Positions 45,201 through 56,519 are shown, counted from the stretch's first letter. The stretch is 64,000 nucleotides of DNA from Choristoneura fumiferana (GCF_025370935.1 NC_133472.1:18780411-18844410), one strand, 5' to 3'. A program made the numbers and translations. Notes: generated by a model not told the origin, from the letters alone.

Positions 45201-48200
45201 CATAATTTTAGTGCATGTACAGTCTGTTCAATATAGGAATGGACAGAAAGAAAATAGGCTCTTTATAATGCACGCTTTAGGAAGTCATTTAATATATGAC
45301 TCCAAAATGAGGCTGTTGGCAGTATTAAAAAAAAGTCTGACATACCTAGCAACAAGAAGTATGAGATTTGTATTGTATCTACTGGACACTTTTTTATGAT
45401 TTTAAATATATATATATATATATATATATCATATATATCATGGGACATTTGACACCAATTGACCTAGTCCCAAACTAAGCAAAGCTTGTACTATGGATAC
45501 TAGGCAACGGATAAACATACTTATATAGATAAATACATACTTAAATACATTTTAAACATCCAAGACCCGAGAACAAACATTCGTGTTATTCACACAAATA
45601 TCTGCCCCGGCCGGGATTCGAACCCAGGACCTCAAACTTCGTAGTCAGGTTCTCTAACCACTTAGCCATCCGGTCGTCGCCAAATGTGATTATTATATTT
45701 GTTTCTTAATAATCGAATTTTATTTTACAAAAAATGTGTTTGTTTTGTAAACAGGTAGGTATATGTGGCTTTATTCTTTAAATTATGTTCTCGCTGCTGA
45801 GGTGAAAAATTGTATGTGTCACACGAGACCAAAGTTTTTTTGCATCTCGTGTATTTGAATCCCTTGCTGTTCTCAGGATTTATCCTTCGCTTACTCGGGA
45901 TTTAAAATCAACACTCGCAACAAAAAATAACTTTGCTCTCTTGTTGCACAAATAACTATTTCTATTTTGTTAAAAACAGAAACGTCTACCTATAAAATAC
46001 CTAAAGAGGCAGAGGTAAAGAACATTCTGCAAGAAACGGAACGTTTATAATATTGTTAACTCAAGAATTATTCTGTACATTATTATAGTTTTTAAATCGC
46101 CAGTTTGGATCAAAATGTGATGACCTTTAATCATATACGAATATTTAACTTTTCACAACTAAAGCACTGCACTAAATTTGATGAAATTTGGAATGGAAAA
46201 AAGCTTGAATTTCTTAGCAGAAACTACGTGTAGAATATTTTTAAACAGGGAATGATAACGATGAGTCCACGAAACACCATTTTTAAATTATGTACCTATT
46301 AATATAGTATGTTATTTTGTAAGACGTATTAATCTACTTTCAAAGTAAAGAATATTATCACTTCATCTTATTACTTCTTTTATTCATCATCATCATCATC
46401 ATTATTACGATTTCACAAAAAATGTTTAGAACCTCTTCTGTGATCTTCTAGAGTCCAATGTTATCCTGAATGGACTATAGGTATATGTATATTTTTACGA
46501 ACTGGTTGTTAATTTTTACTTTGATGCGGACCTGAGTAAGACAACGAGTAAAACGTGGAAGTGACTACATAGTTCTAACGTGCCGTATGTATGTAAAACG
46601 GGTAGAAAATCGTGAATATTTGTATCACCTTGCGATTGCGACTCTTCTTTTTTTCGCACTCTGAATGGCCGAAAATTATCATCTCAGTTGGTACGACAAC
46701 AACGATTCATTGTTCTTTTTATAATTAAATACTGAGGTGTTTCTATTGATTGTGTAGAAGTAGAAAAATGAGTTATCGAGGCAACCGGCTCGTGGAGAGC
46801 GCGCGAGAGCGATGACCGGCGCTCGCGCATGCGCCGCGCCACCAGCGAATCTTCTTCGGAACCCGCAAAAACACTTAACTGTTCGTTTTATACAGTTAAT
46901 TCTACATATATGTACATTTATAAAACTAGTATACGGTCGAACAGCTTCAGCCTATAAATAGATATATCCATTTAATGATACTTAATTACAAACAGGTGTG
47001 TGTGATATAGAGCTGTTCAAGACTTCACGTAAATATTGATTCAAAGGAAAATTAAAAGATGTGCTTTATGTTGATAGACCTATTGTATAGCATTAATGGA
47101 CGTCATTTATTTAATGGTCGATATCTCGAACAACTGCACCTAACGAGTCACTATATTTTCGCCTTCCCTTGGTGGTGGTACCTATAACTGCATCTCAATA
47201 TTAATGTAACTAGGGCGATTGACAAGGTCGGCTAGTCTCGGATTGTAGGGTACTCTGTACTCCTTAGGTCAAAGAAATACGTACAAACTTAGATAAACTA
47301 ACGCATAAGTACAATAATACATATTCGCAATACGGCTCATTTGTTTGCTACCCTTACTATGAAGCTAGAGGTGCCGGGGTTCGAATTCCGGAAAAACAAT
47401 TAATCTATACTAATCTATACTAATATTATAAAGAGGTACAGTTTGTGAGGTTGTAGGGGGTAATCTCTGGATCTACTGATCCTATTTAGATGAAATTCGG
47501 TATACAGATAGTTTTTATCCCGGAAAATAGCATAGAAGGTACCGGCGGGATAGCGATAAACGAACTGATGATGTTGATGATGATGAACTGATTTTCACTA
47601 CCACCACTGGCGTACTAACTCTGCTTGCTTGCATTATTGCTTGCATGCTTGCTCGCATGCTTGCTTGCATGATTGCTTACCTACATGCTCACTTGCGCAT
47701 GCTTGCTTGATTGCTTGCTTCTTTGAAATGTTTATGATTCACGTGAGCGAAGCCGCGGGTAAAAGCTAGGTGTATCATAAAGGTTAATTTTTGTATAAAG
47801 AATAATGGAAGGCAAAAAGGTGTCTCGTTAGTCGTTGCAAACAAAAAGCCTTGTAACCGTAACTCTATAAAAGTAACATGACAGACTGATTACCGCAATG
47901 GATGACTGACTGACTCACTTTCTGACTAGCTGACTTACCTGCTGACTGACTGACTGATAAATGACGCATACCCATTCTACAACAATTAAATAGAATAAGA
48001 AAGCCGTTTGTATCGTTTAAATTAAAACTTTTTATTATTAATTTGTCCCATTGTAACGAACACCTATCAATTTCATCGTCGTGGAATTCGTGGCATGTTT
48101 TCGTTGTCCAGAGACGGGCACAATTTTTCTCAAGATGCCTCGTCGTTACACTTAAGTTACTTAACTCGGCGTCAGCATTTTACTTCGCACATTTATCTAC

Positions 48201-51200
48201 AATTCTCGCTTTTCCGTGTTTAGTTTATGTAATAAACAATTTAGAATTATCACACCATCATGCTCGGAAATGGACTTCGGTAAGATGTAATAATAATGAT
48301 TCCTATTTAAAACAAAAACTTTGTTATGTGAGCAGCTAACACAAGTCGACGGCACGCGAGGTAAGATACTTGTATGAAATGATGCTTTTTAAAAATGCTT
48401 TTTTCACCAGGATTAAGAGCGTTTATACCTGCTGAGCTGGCAACGTTGTATTTTTGTTAGGTTTTATCGATTGTTCAAAAAAAATTAATGAAAATTAAAA
48501 ATGTGGTCTGACAGAACTGTTCTTAATATAAAATTTAACTTCTCCAATAATTATGCGTGATAGACTTTTATTTTCTTTAAAAACCGTTAATAAACATTTG
48601 TTACTTTTTAGAGAATATGAAAGTCTATCACGAATAATTATTGGAGTAGACACATCTTCTATAATAAAAATAAATAAATTCAAAGTCTTGACTGACTGAC
48701 TGATATATCAACGCACAGCCTAAACCGCTGAAGCTAAACGCTTGAGATTTCGCATACATATACCATAAATGACATAGAGGTACACTAAGAAGGGATTTAT
48801 CGAAATTCCCACGGGATAGGGAATAAATGGGATTTACATTTTCACTATAAAATTGCTCTTTTTCTGTAACTATAATTACGAGTATAAGAGAATTCAAATT
48901 TGGCATGCAAGTAGGTATTACTAACTGCTAAAAACCGATTACAGGATTTTTCGAAATTCCCACGGGAAAGAGAATAAATGGGATTTATATTTGCACTTCC
49001 AAATGACCCTATTCCCGTAAATATTATTAAGAGACTTCAGGCATGCAAGTAGCTACTACTAACAGCTAAAAACAATTTTCAGAATTTACCGAAATTCCCA
49101 CGGAATAAAGAATAAGGCGTACTATTTTATACTAGCCAACTAGCTGATTTAGAGACTTGATATTTGAAACATATATTTCTGAAAAGTTATAGAGGTAGGT
49201 GGGCCAATCAACTATTTTACCGACACTTTGGGCGTCTCCTGCGTTACCAAAATTGTCTCTGGCGTTACCAAAAAGTCGTACTTCCAACAAGATATTTTAC
49301 GGTTTAATAGGTTGAACTTACGTGGGATGGCATGTATTCATATACACCATCTATTAAATTACAGGAAAAACATGTTTACTTACAAAAATCTGCAATTGTT
49401 TGAAAAATGTCGCGGACAGATTAGTGTGGGTAAAAAAGTTGATTGGCCCAGGTAGGTAAAAAGGGATTTTTTGACCCACCGGATAGGGAATAAATAGGAT
49501 TTATATTTTCGCTTCAAAGCGGGTTTTAACTCCGTAATTATAAATATGAGACCTCAAATGTGGCATGCAGGTAGATAACACTAACAGGTAAAAGCTGTTT
49601 CAAGATTTCCCAAAATTTTCACGGGATAAAACGTTTAAAGAGGATTAACTAACTGAATCATAAAACGCACAAGCTAAACTAATTAACCTAAGGACTGTTA
49701 ATTTGGTATACTTCTGTAAATCTGGTGACAATACAATAATCTGGCAGTGACATCCAGGTAGTCCGGCCCGGATCGTCTCCGCAGGAACGCACTCCTCAAA
49801 AGTTAATGGCACACGCAAGAAACTTTGTAAGATTATTCAATTTCTTTCAATGACAATTCATAAGATAGACACCACTTGATGCCAAGGTCGTCTGCTCATG
49901 AGGGAACTTAGTACATAACTTTTACAGTCATGTACGTTCAGTTTTGATGATAAATACACGACTTAATTAAAGACTGAAATAGTTATAAAGATAAAAAAAA
50001 CAGTGTAGCTTTCTATAGTATTACTAATTCTTATCTCGCGGGAATTATCTAATAACTGTGTACGAAGTTGCGGTCAAAAGAAACACCGGCACTTTAACGT
50101 TTTTCGAAATTCTACTCCTGAATACCTATATGAAACAGCTGGAGTTCAAAGTTGGTATGAATTATGATTATGTAGGTTGATTTTTTAATACGAAAATTTG
50201 CACCATCTGTCTGAAAGTGGTCTGAAACGTCTGTCTGTATTTGTATTTCCATATAGGTAATCTTCCGAAAAATCAATCAAAACACGAAAAAAAGATTAGT
50301 AGAAATGAAATCTATGTTACCCCAAATTTAACGCGAACGAAGCCGCGGGCAAAAGCTAGTCTTCTATATTTTTAAATGGCAAAACTGACTCACTGGGTCA
50401 TATATCAACGCACAGCCCAAACCGGTGCCTAGAAACTTAAAATTTGGAACAGGGGTTTCTTTCATGATGTAAATGAGCAATGAGAAAGGATTTTTCGAAA
50501 TTCCCATGGGGTAGCCAATAAATGGGATTTATATTTTCTTCTCAAAGTGGCCCTATTTCCGTAACTAAAATTATTAGAAACTGCACGTAGGTAATACTAA
50601 CAGCTAAAAACAGTTTTGAGGATTTATCCGAATTCCCATGAGATAGGGAATAAAAGGGATTTATATTTTCGCTTCAAAGTGGCCCTAACTCCGTAATTAT
50701 AAATATTAGAGACTTCAAATTTGGCATGCAGGTAGATAATATAAGAAACTGTTTCAAAAATTTTCTGAAAATTCTACGGGATAAAACGAATAAAGAGGAT
50801 TTTATATACCAACTGAATCAGAAAACGCACAAGCTAAACTAATAAAACTAGGGACTGGAAATTTGGCAAACTGATGTAAATCTAATAATGAATAATTTGG
50901 CAGTGACATCGTGCTCATTCTGGCCAGCATCGTCTTCGTAAAAGGGAACTCCTCAAAAGCTGGTGGCACGCACAAAAGACTTTATATGATTGTTAAATTT
51001 TAATGACAATGTGTTTATATGATATGCATTACCTGATCCAGGGTCGTCTGCTGATGACGGAACTCCTCAAGGGCTGATAGCACAGATAAGAAATTTTACA
51101 TGCACGTTCAACGAGCTGACACAGCTACGTTGCTCGCCCGCGACCTATATGATAGCTACTTTTATGCAAAAAATGTGTGTTCATGCAGTTCCACCACCTC

Positions 51201-54200
51201 CACACTAAGAACACACACTAATTCATCTATCACCACCACCACATTTCACTTGCGCGTTTCGAACTCAACCAGAACTCATTTTCAGAGCATTACAACCGTT
51301 CAGCATGCTACAGTACGTGTGGAGGTGGAGGAACTGCATGAAGACACAGTTCTTGCATAAATTTATCATAAGGTCGCGGGTAAGCAAACTAATTGTTTTT
51401 GTTCATTAATATAGACCTATGCAAAGTAACACCTGATTCAATAAATTATGTGCGTTCAGTTTTGATGTACATGTCACCTGAGAGACTAAAATATACATAT
51501 AGCAAAAGATATGAAAATAAAGTTTTCAAAAACAAGCTATAACTCAAATAAGCTAACTGTAGGTACTAATCGAGTACCTAACGATGTAAGGGCTCACGAT
51601 CACAAATGCAGCTAACTGTAGGTACTAATCGAGTACCTAACGATGTAAGGGCTCACGATCACGAATGCAGCTAACTGTAGGTACTAATCGAGTACCTCAC
51701 GATGTAAGGGCTCACGATCACGAATGCAGCTAACTGTAGGTACTAATCGAGTACCTAACGATGTAAGGGCTCACGATCACGAATACAGCTAACTGTAGGT
51801 ACTAATCGAGTACCTAACGATGTAAGGGCTCACGATCACGAATGCAGCTAACTGTAGGTACTAATCGAGTACCTACCGATGTAAGGGCTCACGATCACGA
51901 ATGCAGCTAACTGTAGGTACTAATCGAGTACCTAACGATGTAAGGGCTCACGATCACGAATGCAGCTAACTGTAGGTACTAATCGAGTACCTAACGATGT
52001 AAGGGCTCACGATCACGAATGCAGCTAACTAATATAGGTACTAATCGAGTACCTAACGATGTAAGGGCTCACGATCACGAATACAGCTAACTGTAGGTAC
52101 TAATCGAGTACCTAACGATGTAAGGGCTCACGATCACGAATGCAGCTAACTGTAGGTACTAATCGAGTACCTAACGATGTAAGGGCTCACGATCACGAAT
52201 GCAGCTAACTGTAGGTACTAATAGAGTACCTCTAACGATGTAAGGGCTCACGATCACGAATGCAGCTAACTGTAGGTACTAATCGAGTACCTAACGATGT
52301 AAGGGCTCACGATCACGAATGCAGCTAACTGTAGGTACTAATCGAGTATCGAGTACCTAACGGGCTCACGATCACGAATGCACGCTAACTGTAGGTACTA
52401 ATCGAGTACCTACCTAACGATGTAAGGGCTCACGATCACGAATGCAGCTAACTGTAGGTACTAATCGAGTGCCTAACGATGTAAGGGCTCACGATCACGA
52501 ATGCACTGTAGGTACTAATCGAGTACCTCCGGGCTCACGATCACGCTAACTGTAGGTACTAATCGAGTACCTACCGAAGTAAGGGCTCACGACAAATGCA
52601 GCTAACTGTAGGTACTAATCGAGTACCTAACGGTAAGGGCGCACGAATGCAGCTAACTGTAGAGTACTAATAGAGTACCTCACGATGTAAGGGCTCACAG
52701 CGATCACGATGTAAGAATGCAGCTAACTGTAGGTACTCAATCGAGTACCTCACCGAAGTAAGGGCTCTACTCACACGATCACGATGCAGCTAACTGCTAA
52801 CTGCAGCTAGGTACTAATCGAGTACCTACCGATGTAAGGGCTCACGAATGCAGCTAACTGTAGGTACTGATCCGCGTTGAAGGCCGTGGCCTACATCATC
52901 TCATAGTAAGTAAACGTTTTGAATACGAAAACGAGGACAAAATGAAAGAAAGTGGTCATATTTAAGTTTGCATTCGAAGTGAAAGGTATTATTCCGGCCT
53001 TTCCCGTACACTTGCAAATTAAAGGTGTTTGGGGCCGTAGGTACTTCTTTTATTATTTTGTAATCTTAAGATTTAACTATAACGGATAAGACGGACGGTT
53101 AAAATATTCATGTCCAATCCGCCATTTTGATTTTTTAAGAATTTTATGTACCCAGTATCACTTGCGTCATCAAGACAAATCCAATGACGTATCATTTATC
53201 AAAATCGATTCAGTCGTTGAGTAGTTACAAGAGGACATAGGAATAGACATACATACAAACATACGGGTCAAAAACATAGCCCACCTTTTTCGAAGTGGGG
53301 TAAAAATAAGCAAAACTTTTATTTAACTTATATTCGTATGTCATTTAGTTGGTTTCAAAGAGAACTACCGTCGAAATTAGTTCCTTCATCCCAAATTTCT
53401 TAAGTCTACTAGGTATAAAGTCTTTCGCTAAAGCAGTTACATTTTTTTGGTTTTAGTTCTTGGCTTAAAAATAGTAGATTGTACAACGCGAGTTCAAAAC
53501 GAGCCATTTTACCCGAGCCGTTCATATAGCCACCCGGCGAGCCTGTACGGCGAGGGTGGATAGACACGTCGAGGGGAAAATGGGTTTAATTGCTTAGGTT
53601 TAACATTCTGCTTTTCACTTCGATGGCGAGGAAATAAAATAGCAACAGAGGAAACAATTCTTCACTTACTAGGTAACTTTTATTGTTCACGCATTACGAT
53701 TATAATTATATATTTTTAGTTTTATTGGCCTATTTTGATTGGTTTGATTGATTTCTAGTTTTATACAAATTAAAAATTATTACAAAAATATGTAGAAACT
53801 TCTTTGTTTAAGGCTGTAACACACCTAATTGCCTTGGTCTTAGACGAAGATTGTATTTTATGCACTAGAGCATAAAAAGTAATTTTATGTCGCCTAGATC
53901 CAGCATAAACACCAACTTTACGAGCATGAGAAGTGAAAAAACCTTTTGAGATTTGTCGGTAAATATACAGATATAATCAGAGAAAAAAAGAAAAATGTGG
54001 TACTTTCCAAAAACAACAAAATATTTTTTAAGATGACAGAATACTCGTAAGTATGAATAAAATATTTTTTCAAAAGAAGCATACCTACCTACTCGTAGTA
54101 AAATTCGCTAAAGACAATATTTTGTTTATTTAGGAAAATAGATATGAAGTTTTCATGCATATAATGTGTGTATCTTATGTATTTATTTATTTAATTTACG

Positions 54201-55265
54201 TCTATGCAAGCAATAATAATAAAAAAACAGTGGCCATGCTATTAAAGTAAAGGTCATTATCCATTGTAAATTCAGGTGATTCAAAATCTCACCAGTTTAT
54301 AACCTCACCAACAAAAAGTTGGAAAACGCCCCGACTTTTGCACTTCAAAATTCAATATCTCAAAAACGGCTTAACAAATTTTGATGAAACATGTCTACGA
54401 ACCATCGCTAGAAAAGCTGCTTTGAAATAAAAAAAACCGCATTCAAATCGGTCCACCCGCTTAAGAGCTACTGTGCCACAGACAGACAGACGGACACACA
54501 CACACAGACACACATAGCGGGCAAACTTATAACACCCCTTTTTTGCGTCGGGGGTTAAAAACAAAAAACGAGTTTTCAATCAGGACTTATAAACCAAAGT
54601 TAGATTTATTTTCGTTAGAAGGAAGAATATTTTAAAGAGGTACCATTACCAAATAAACATTAAAACATTTAATTTTTTTCAGACGCGTGGGCGTTTTAAA
54701 AAAAAGTATACCCTTTCCTTTTTTTTTGAAATTTTGGAAAAAAAATATGGTTTTTCCTATTCAGAATCAAGAGCACATTCGATTCTGATAGTTTAAAAAA
54801 ATGACCCTAAAAAAAATACAGTTTTGCGACGTTTTTTTCATACACTAAGTATGGGCTTGACAAAACTGACTCATAAAATTTTGTATGAAAAATGGGGACA
54901 ATTTTTTTATACGATCGGAATCGATCGTGCTTTTGATTCTGAGTAGGAAAAACCTATTTTTTTCCAAAATTTTAAAAAAAGAAAGGGAAGTACACTTTTT
55001 TTTTTAAAACCGCTAAATCCACAAAAAAAGTGGAAAATTAAAATTCTACACTGCAGAAGTGTCAAAAGTGATTTCGGGGCTACTTTTTATTTTTGTTATA
55101 GTTATTGTTCCTATGTTAGATTATACCTAGTCCAAAAAATTCAGTGCAATTTTCCCTATTGCAAAAAGAAAGTTAATAATGCTCATGATTTTAATACTCA
55201 CTTGTGTCTGATGCTCCAACCGCAACAACTGCCGCAATGACCAGGGCCACACGAAGTCTCTCCAT
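36270..55265 (-). CDS. Gene 2: takeout/JHBP-family secreted protein, 6 exons, 246 aa
   Basis: Exons on the minus strand: 55265-55202, 41437-41319, 39381-39260, 39166-39033, 38150-38001, 36421-36270. All have canonical AG/GT borders; intron phases are 1,0,2,1,1; 741 nt with a TAG stop. Residues 1-~19 (MERLRVALVIAAVVAVGASD) form a signal peptide, and the ATG context AATAATGG is favourable. Cys28 and Cys38 form the family's conserved disulfide. GGAPELGIEE follows at residues 52-61. The rest runs through the JHBP beta-wrap, with RYRSSGVLLLVRASGGG in exon 4 and the helix-turn NGNAVL-QAALNLFINTN at the exon 5/6 join. The C-terminus DHIPYDDWIVD matches takeout ends. The protein should bind a hydrophobic ligand in haemolymph or lymph (family knowledge; ligand unknown). 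Exons 2-6 are GC-rich and mutually consistent. Exon 1 is joined across a 13.8-kb intron by phase and signal peptide only. Confidence 0.9.
37840..37998 (+). repeat. Dispersed repeat family R2, copy abutting exon 5 of gene 2
   Basis: Runs from GCATGTTTGAGAAAATCACT through AAGCCTCGGCG and CCCGGCCTCTGCAGTAATGT. It ends within a few bases of the exon 5 donor site (exon ends at 38001). The internal palindromic CGGCGTTAAAGAACACGCCG is notable. Confidence 0.65.
38506..38935. repeat. R2-related inverted pair around a GC-rich core
   Basis: CTCAAACATGACATGAAA (38506-38523) and its exact inverse TTTCATGTCATGTTTGAG (38803-38820) flank a GC-rich core of about 280 bp. The right part continues as an R2 copy (AAGCCTCGGCCGG ... 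CTTCAGTAATGTACTATTC) to 38935, about 100 bp short of exon 4 of gene 2. Confidence 0.6.
41055..41215 (-). repeat. SINE (second family), 3' part only
   Basis: Reverse-orientation copy of the tail of the SINE at 12310-12545 (AATTGACCTAGTCCCAAACT, TACTATGGATACTAGGCAAC). It lacks the tRNA-like head, so it is 5'-truncated. It ends about 100 bp from exon 2 of gene 2. Confidence 0.82.
41790..42165 (+). repeat. Dispersed repeat family R1, copy 2
   Basis: Shares CTGGATCTAGGCGACATAAA, TCTATTTTTATTTCATCTCC, CATTTTCCCCTCGATGTG and GGGTGGCTATATGAATG with the copies at 22985 and 53460. Confidence 0.68.
42500..42862 (+). pseudogene. RTE-type LINE, 3' end of the reverse transcriptase ORF
   Basis: A 111-codon frame ends at 42844. 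It encodes the C-terminal region usual for insect RTE-like endonuclease-reverse transcriptases: VSLQDRIRNEEIRRRTKVTD, LKWQWAGHMAR, KRSVGRPPMRWTDDLVKAAG, and a final YVQQWMTYG. A GATGATGATGATGATG tail follows at once, marking the true 3' end. The 5' region is missing (typical 5' truncation). It lies in intron 1 of gene 2 on the opposite strand. Confidence 0.9.
42870..43860. other. Intron segment with decayed retroposon tail
   Basis: The part at about 43000-43200 (GAACGGCTGAACGGATTTTG, CAACCCCTAAAAGATTGAG) resembles moth retroposon tails. The rest is AT-rich without recognised content. Confidence 0.45.
43870..44500. repeat. Field of degenerate AAAGTGCACTTT motifs
   Basis: Half-palindromic words such as GTGCACTTTTCTAAAATGCA, GAAAAAGTGCACTTTCTGAG and AAAAAGTGCACTTTTCC recur at irregular spacing in two clusters (43870-43975 and 44290-44510). 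It looks like a strongly decayed short-period repeat. No unit length could be fixed. Confidence 0.5.
44692..45096. mobile_element. TIR MITE, ~405 bp
   Basis: The left arm TACAGGGAGTCTCTGACTAT...CTCGCATAACTGAGCTACTT (44692-44760) matches the inverse of 45030-45096 (TACAGGATGTCTCTGACC... inverse). Arms are about 68 bp with scattered mismatches. No coding capacity. Confidence 0.82.
45405..45676 (-). repeat. SINE (second family), with tRNA-like head, plus (TA)n tail
   Basis: Reverse-orientation copy of 12310-12545, including the head GGATGGCTAAGTGGTTAGAG and the B-box CTGGGTTCGAATCCCGG when read on the minus strand. A TA run (45408-45430) adjoins its 3' end. Confidence 0.85.
45685..45965 (+). 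repeat. Dispersed repeat, copy 2 of 10742-11080
   Basis: Starts 9 bp after the SINE head and matches the 10.7-kb copy in the same orientation. Shared blocks include GTTTTGTAAACAGGTAGGTA and ATTGTATGTGTCACACGAGA. Confidence 0.72.
45966..47600. other. Intron segment without recognised gene
   Basis: Part of intron 1 of gene 2. It is AT-rich with a short (ATC)n run at about 46386-46402 and a GC-rich patch at 46785-46850. No coding or element borders could be supported. Confidence 0.45.
47605..47725. repeat. Low-complexity (TTGCTTGCATGC)n
   Basis: Imperfect repetition of GCTTGCTTGCATG-like words, followed by a retroposon-type tail (GTGAGCGAAGCCGCGGGTAA). Confidence 0.8.
47875..47965. repeat. (CTGA)n-like low-complexity run
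   Basis: Repeated GACTGACTGACT words (47908-47960), a frequent start of moth retroposon tails. Confidence 0.7.
48540..48648. mobile_element. Small hairpin MITE, ~110 bp
   Basis: CTCCAATAATTATGCGTGAT-AGACTTT pairs with the inverse AAAGTCTATCACGAATAATTATTGGAG. Arms are about 27 bp. The loop is AT-rich. Confidence 0.75.
48680..51110. repeat. Tandem and dispersed retroposon-tail units (150-170 bp)
   Basis: The phrases CGAAATTCCCACGGGATAGG, GAATAAATGGGATTTATATT and TTTGGCATGCAAGTAG recur at about 48800, 48960, 49090, 49480, 50500 and 50640. A second phrase, TTTGGCAGTGACATC...CTCCTCAAAAG, recurs at about 49740, 50890 and again at 62450. A copy of the 3902-element interior sits in the middle (49215-49450). 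Confidence 0.7.
49215..49450 (-). repeat. Interior fragment of the 3902-4826 TIR element, without SINE
   Basis: On the minus strand it reads CCAATCAACTTTTTTACC...GTAACGCCAGAGACAATTTTGG...CCGACACTTTGG..., colinear with the 3902-4826 element. The region matching the SINE site is uninterrupted (AATAGATGGTGTATATGAAT). Confidence 0.75.
51111..51545. other. Intron segment between retroposon tails and the minisatellite
   Basis: The 86-codon plus-strand frame (51100-51360) is rich in Thr/Ser/His and has no recognised domain. The bounding repeats suggest it is part of the same retroposon unit. I do not call it a gene. Confidence 0.4.
51546..52868. repeat. Minisatellite, ~23 copies of a 59-bp unit
   Basis: The unit reads AGCTAACTGTAGGTACTAAT, then CGAGTACCTAACGATGTAAG, then GGCTCACGATCACGAATGC. 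Each unit contains the inverted repeat AGGTACT-AATCG-AGTACCT. The first 14 or so copies are nearly identical. Copies to the right of about 52320 carry deletions and duplications, and the array ends in half-units at 52868. It lies in intron 1 of gene 2. Confidence 0.96.
53460..53940 (-). repeat. Dispersed repeat family R1, copy 3
   Basis: Reverse orientation relative to copies at 22985 and 41790. It contains GTCGAGGGGAAAATGGG, TTCACTTCGATGGCGAGGAA, TGCACTAGAGCATAAAAAGT and GTCGCCTAGATCCAGCATAA. This is the most complete copy. Confidence 0.7.
54300..54560 (+). repeat. Retroposon tail with (CACA)n/(GACA)n
   Basis: Contains CAACAAAAAGTTGGAAAACG, AAACCGCATTCAAATCGGTC and ACAGACAGACAGACGGACAC, ending AACACCCC. 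It is a frequent non-coding repeat type in moths. The 75-codon minus-strand frame is chance. Confidence 0.65.
54690..55012. mobile_element. Fold-back element with A/T-rich arms, ~320 bp
   Basis: The left half (AAGTATACCCTTTCC...AAATTTTGGAAAAAAAATA...CCTATTCAGAATCAAGAGCA) is inverted in the right half (GCTTTTGATTCTGAGTAGG...TTTCCAAAATTTTAA...GAAAGGGAAGTACACTT). It lies about 190 bp from exon 1 of gene 2. Confidence 0.7.
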
Positions 55266-55460
55266 TATTTTCGAAGAATTTAGAACCAACTATCTTATTT
55301 AATCGTTCTGGTCTGCGTTTTGGTTGGGAATTGGCAGAAATCGCAATAATTGCTAGAAAAAGCGTGTGCCGCGAGCTGCAGCGGCAGGAGCAATGCGCGC
55401 GCGTCGCGCTGCCCCGGCGCCGCCGCCCGCCGCTCCGGGTACCGGCTCTCCGCTGGCTGA
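55266..55460 (-). promoter_or_regulatory. Putative promoter/5' region of gene 2 (inferred)
   Basis: Immediately upstream of the gene 2 start codon. A TTAAATAAG box lies about 40-50 bp before the ATG. A short GC-rich block (55363-55450) contrasts with AT-rich surroundings. No transcription start or factor site could be confirmed. This is inferred from position only. Confidence 0.25.
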
Positions 55461-56040
55461 CGATCCTTCTTTGTTTAATTCGTTGTCCCTAAACAAAACA
55501 GATACTTGCTGGTTGCTTTTGCTTGTACCAGCCTACGTGATACAGTAATAATTAAAAGTAGAACAACATAGGTAATCTAATGGTAATGTGTATGATACAC
55601 ATTTATCGTATTTGAAATTATATTGAAAAGGCAGCGCCGATGACACAATGACTTATGAAATAAGTACAAAATTTAATATGTTCTGCGTACAAACTCTTAG
55701 ATTTTATTTAATTAGTAGAAGGAGGTCAGAAGAAATTCATAGAGCTTTGACCGCCAGTGCACGTCTCATGGTACCGTTGGTTCACTTCGACCGGTTTCAT
55801 GCATCAATCCCACCAAAAATGACCCACACAACTTTATTGCTTGCTACACTCGCACAAGTTTTGCAGTTACGGTATTCGTTTCTATCCAAATCTATTTAAC
55901 ACTTACTTTATTCTAATACTAAGTAAAAAGTAGAGCAAAAATACGTGGATTTTGAACTATTAAAGCAGACATCGCCAGGTTTTTTTTAAGTATTAAGAAT
56001 CTAAACAAGACTTCCTCTACAGCATGCTATGTATTTGTAA

Positions 56041-56360
56041 AGGTTACAGCACATTACAGCCACCCGGAACCCGAGCAGCACTGCCTCGCCTCGAGTGGTT
56101 AATATTTTTCATATGGATTTGTAAGGCATGCGCTCACTACATCAACTCCGTAGCGTCACCGTTTCCCCTCAATCGCGAGGTTGCGGCGCTCTCCACCCCC
56201 TGACACCCACCCTACTCGGAACTCGGAAATTCGTGGACCGTGCGAGGTCCACTCGTTGTCAACGCGCCGTCCGCGTGTGGACTACCTGTCGACAACGAGT
56301 GGACGCCGAAAGTCGAGGCGGTGCTGGTCGGGTGCCGGGTGGCTCTAATGAGTTATAACC
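56041..56360. mobile_element. TIR MITE, ~320 bp, GC-rich ends
   Basis: The left end GGTTACAGCACATTACAGCC-ACCCGG matches the inverse of the right end (GGTTATAACTCATTAGAGCC-ACCCGG). The arms extend about 45 bp to GCAGCACTGCCTCG. A second internal inverted pair (ACTCGTTGTCAA / CGACAACGAGTGG) lies near the right side. Confidence 0.8.
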
Positions 56361-56519
56361 TTTAAACCAGTGGATCGCGTTCAGAACATCGGCCCGTGCT
56401 CCCTGACTCAACGTGTCGGCTTCACTCAAAAGCATCTTATTTGAAATATAAGTAAGCTGGCCATGTTTGCAGAGGCCGGGTAAGTTTTGGGCCGAGATAA
56501 AAACCGAGAAGAGCAAACT

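Noticed and set aside
51546..52868. CRISPR-like array
   Set aside because: The units are contiguous 59-bp repeats without unique spacers, in an insect genome. It is a minisatellite.
55366..55548. Plus-strand 60-codon Ala/Pro-rich frame
   Set aside because: The GC-rich composition upstream of gene 2 explains the open frame; there is no domain and no sign of a gene.
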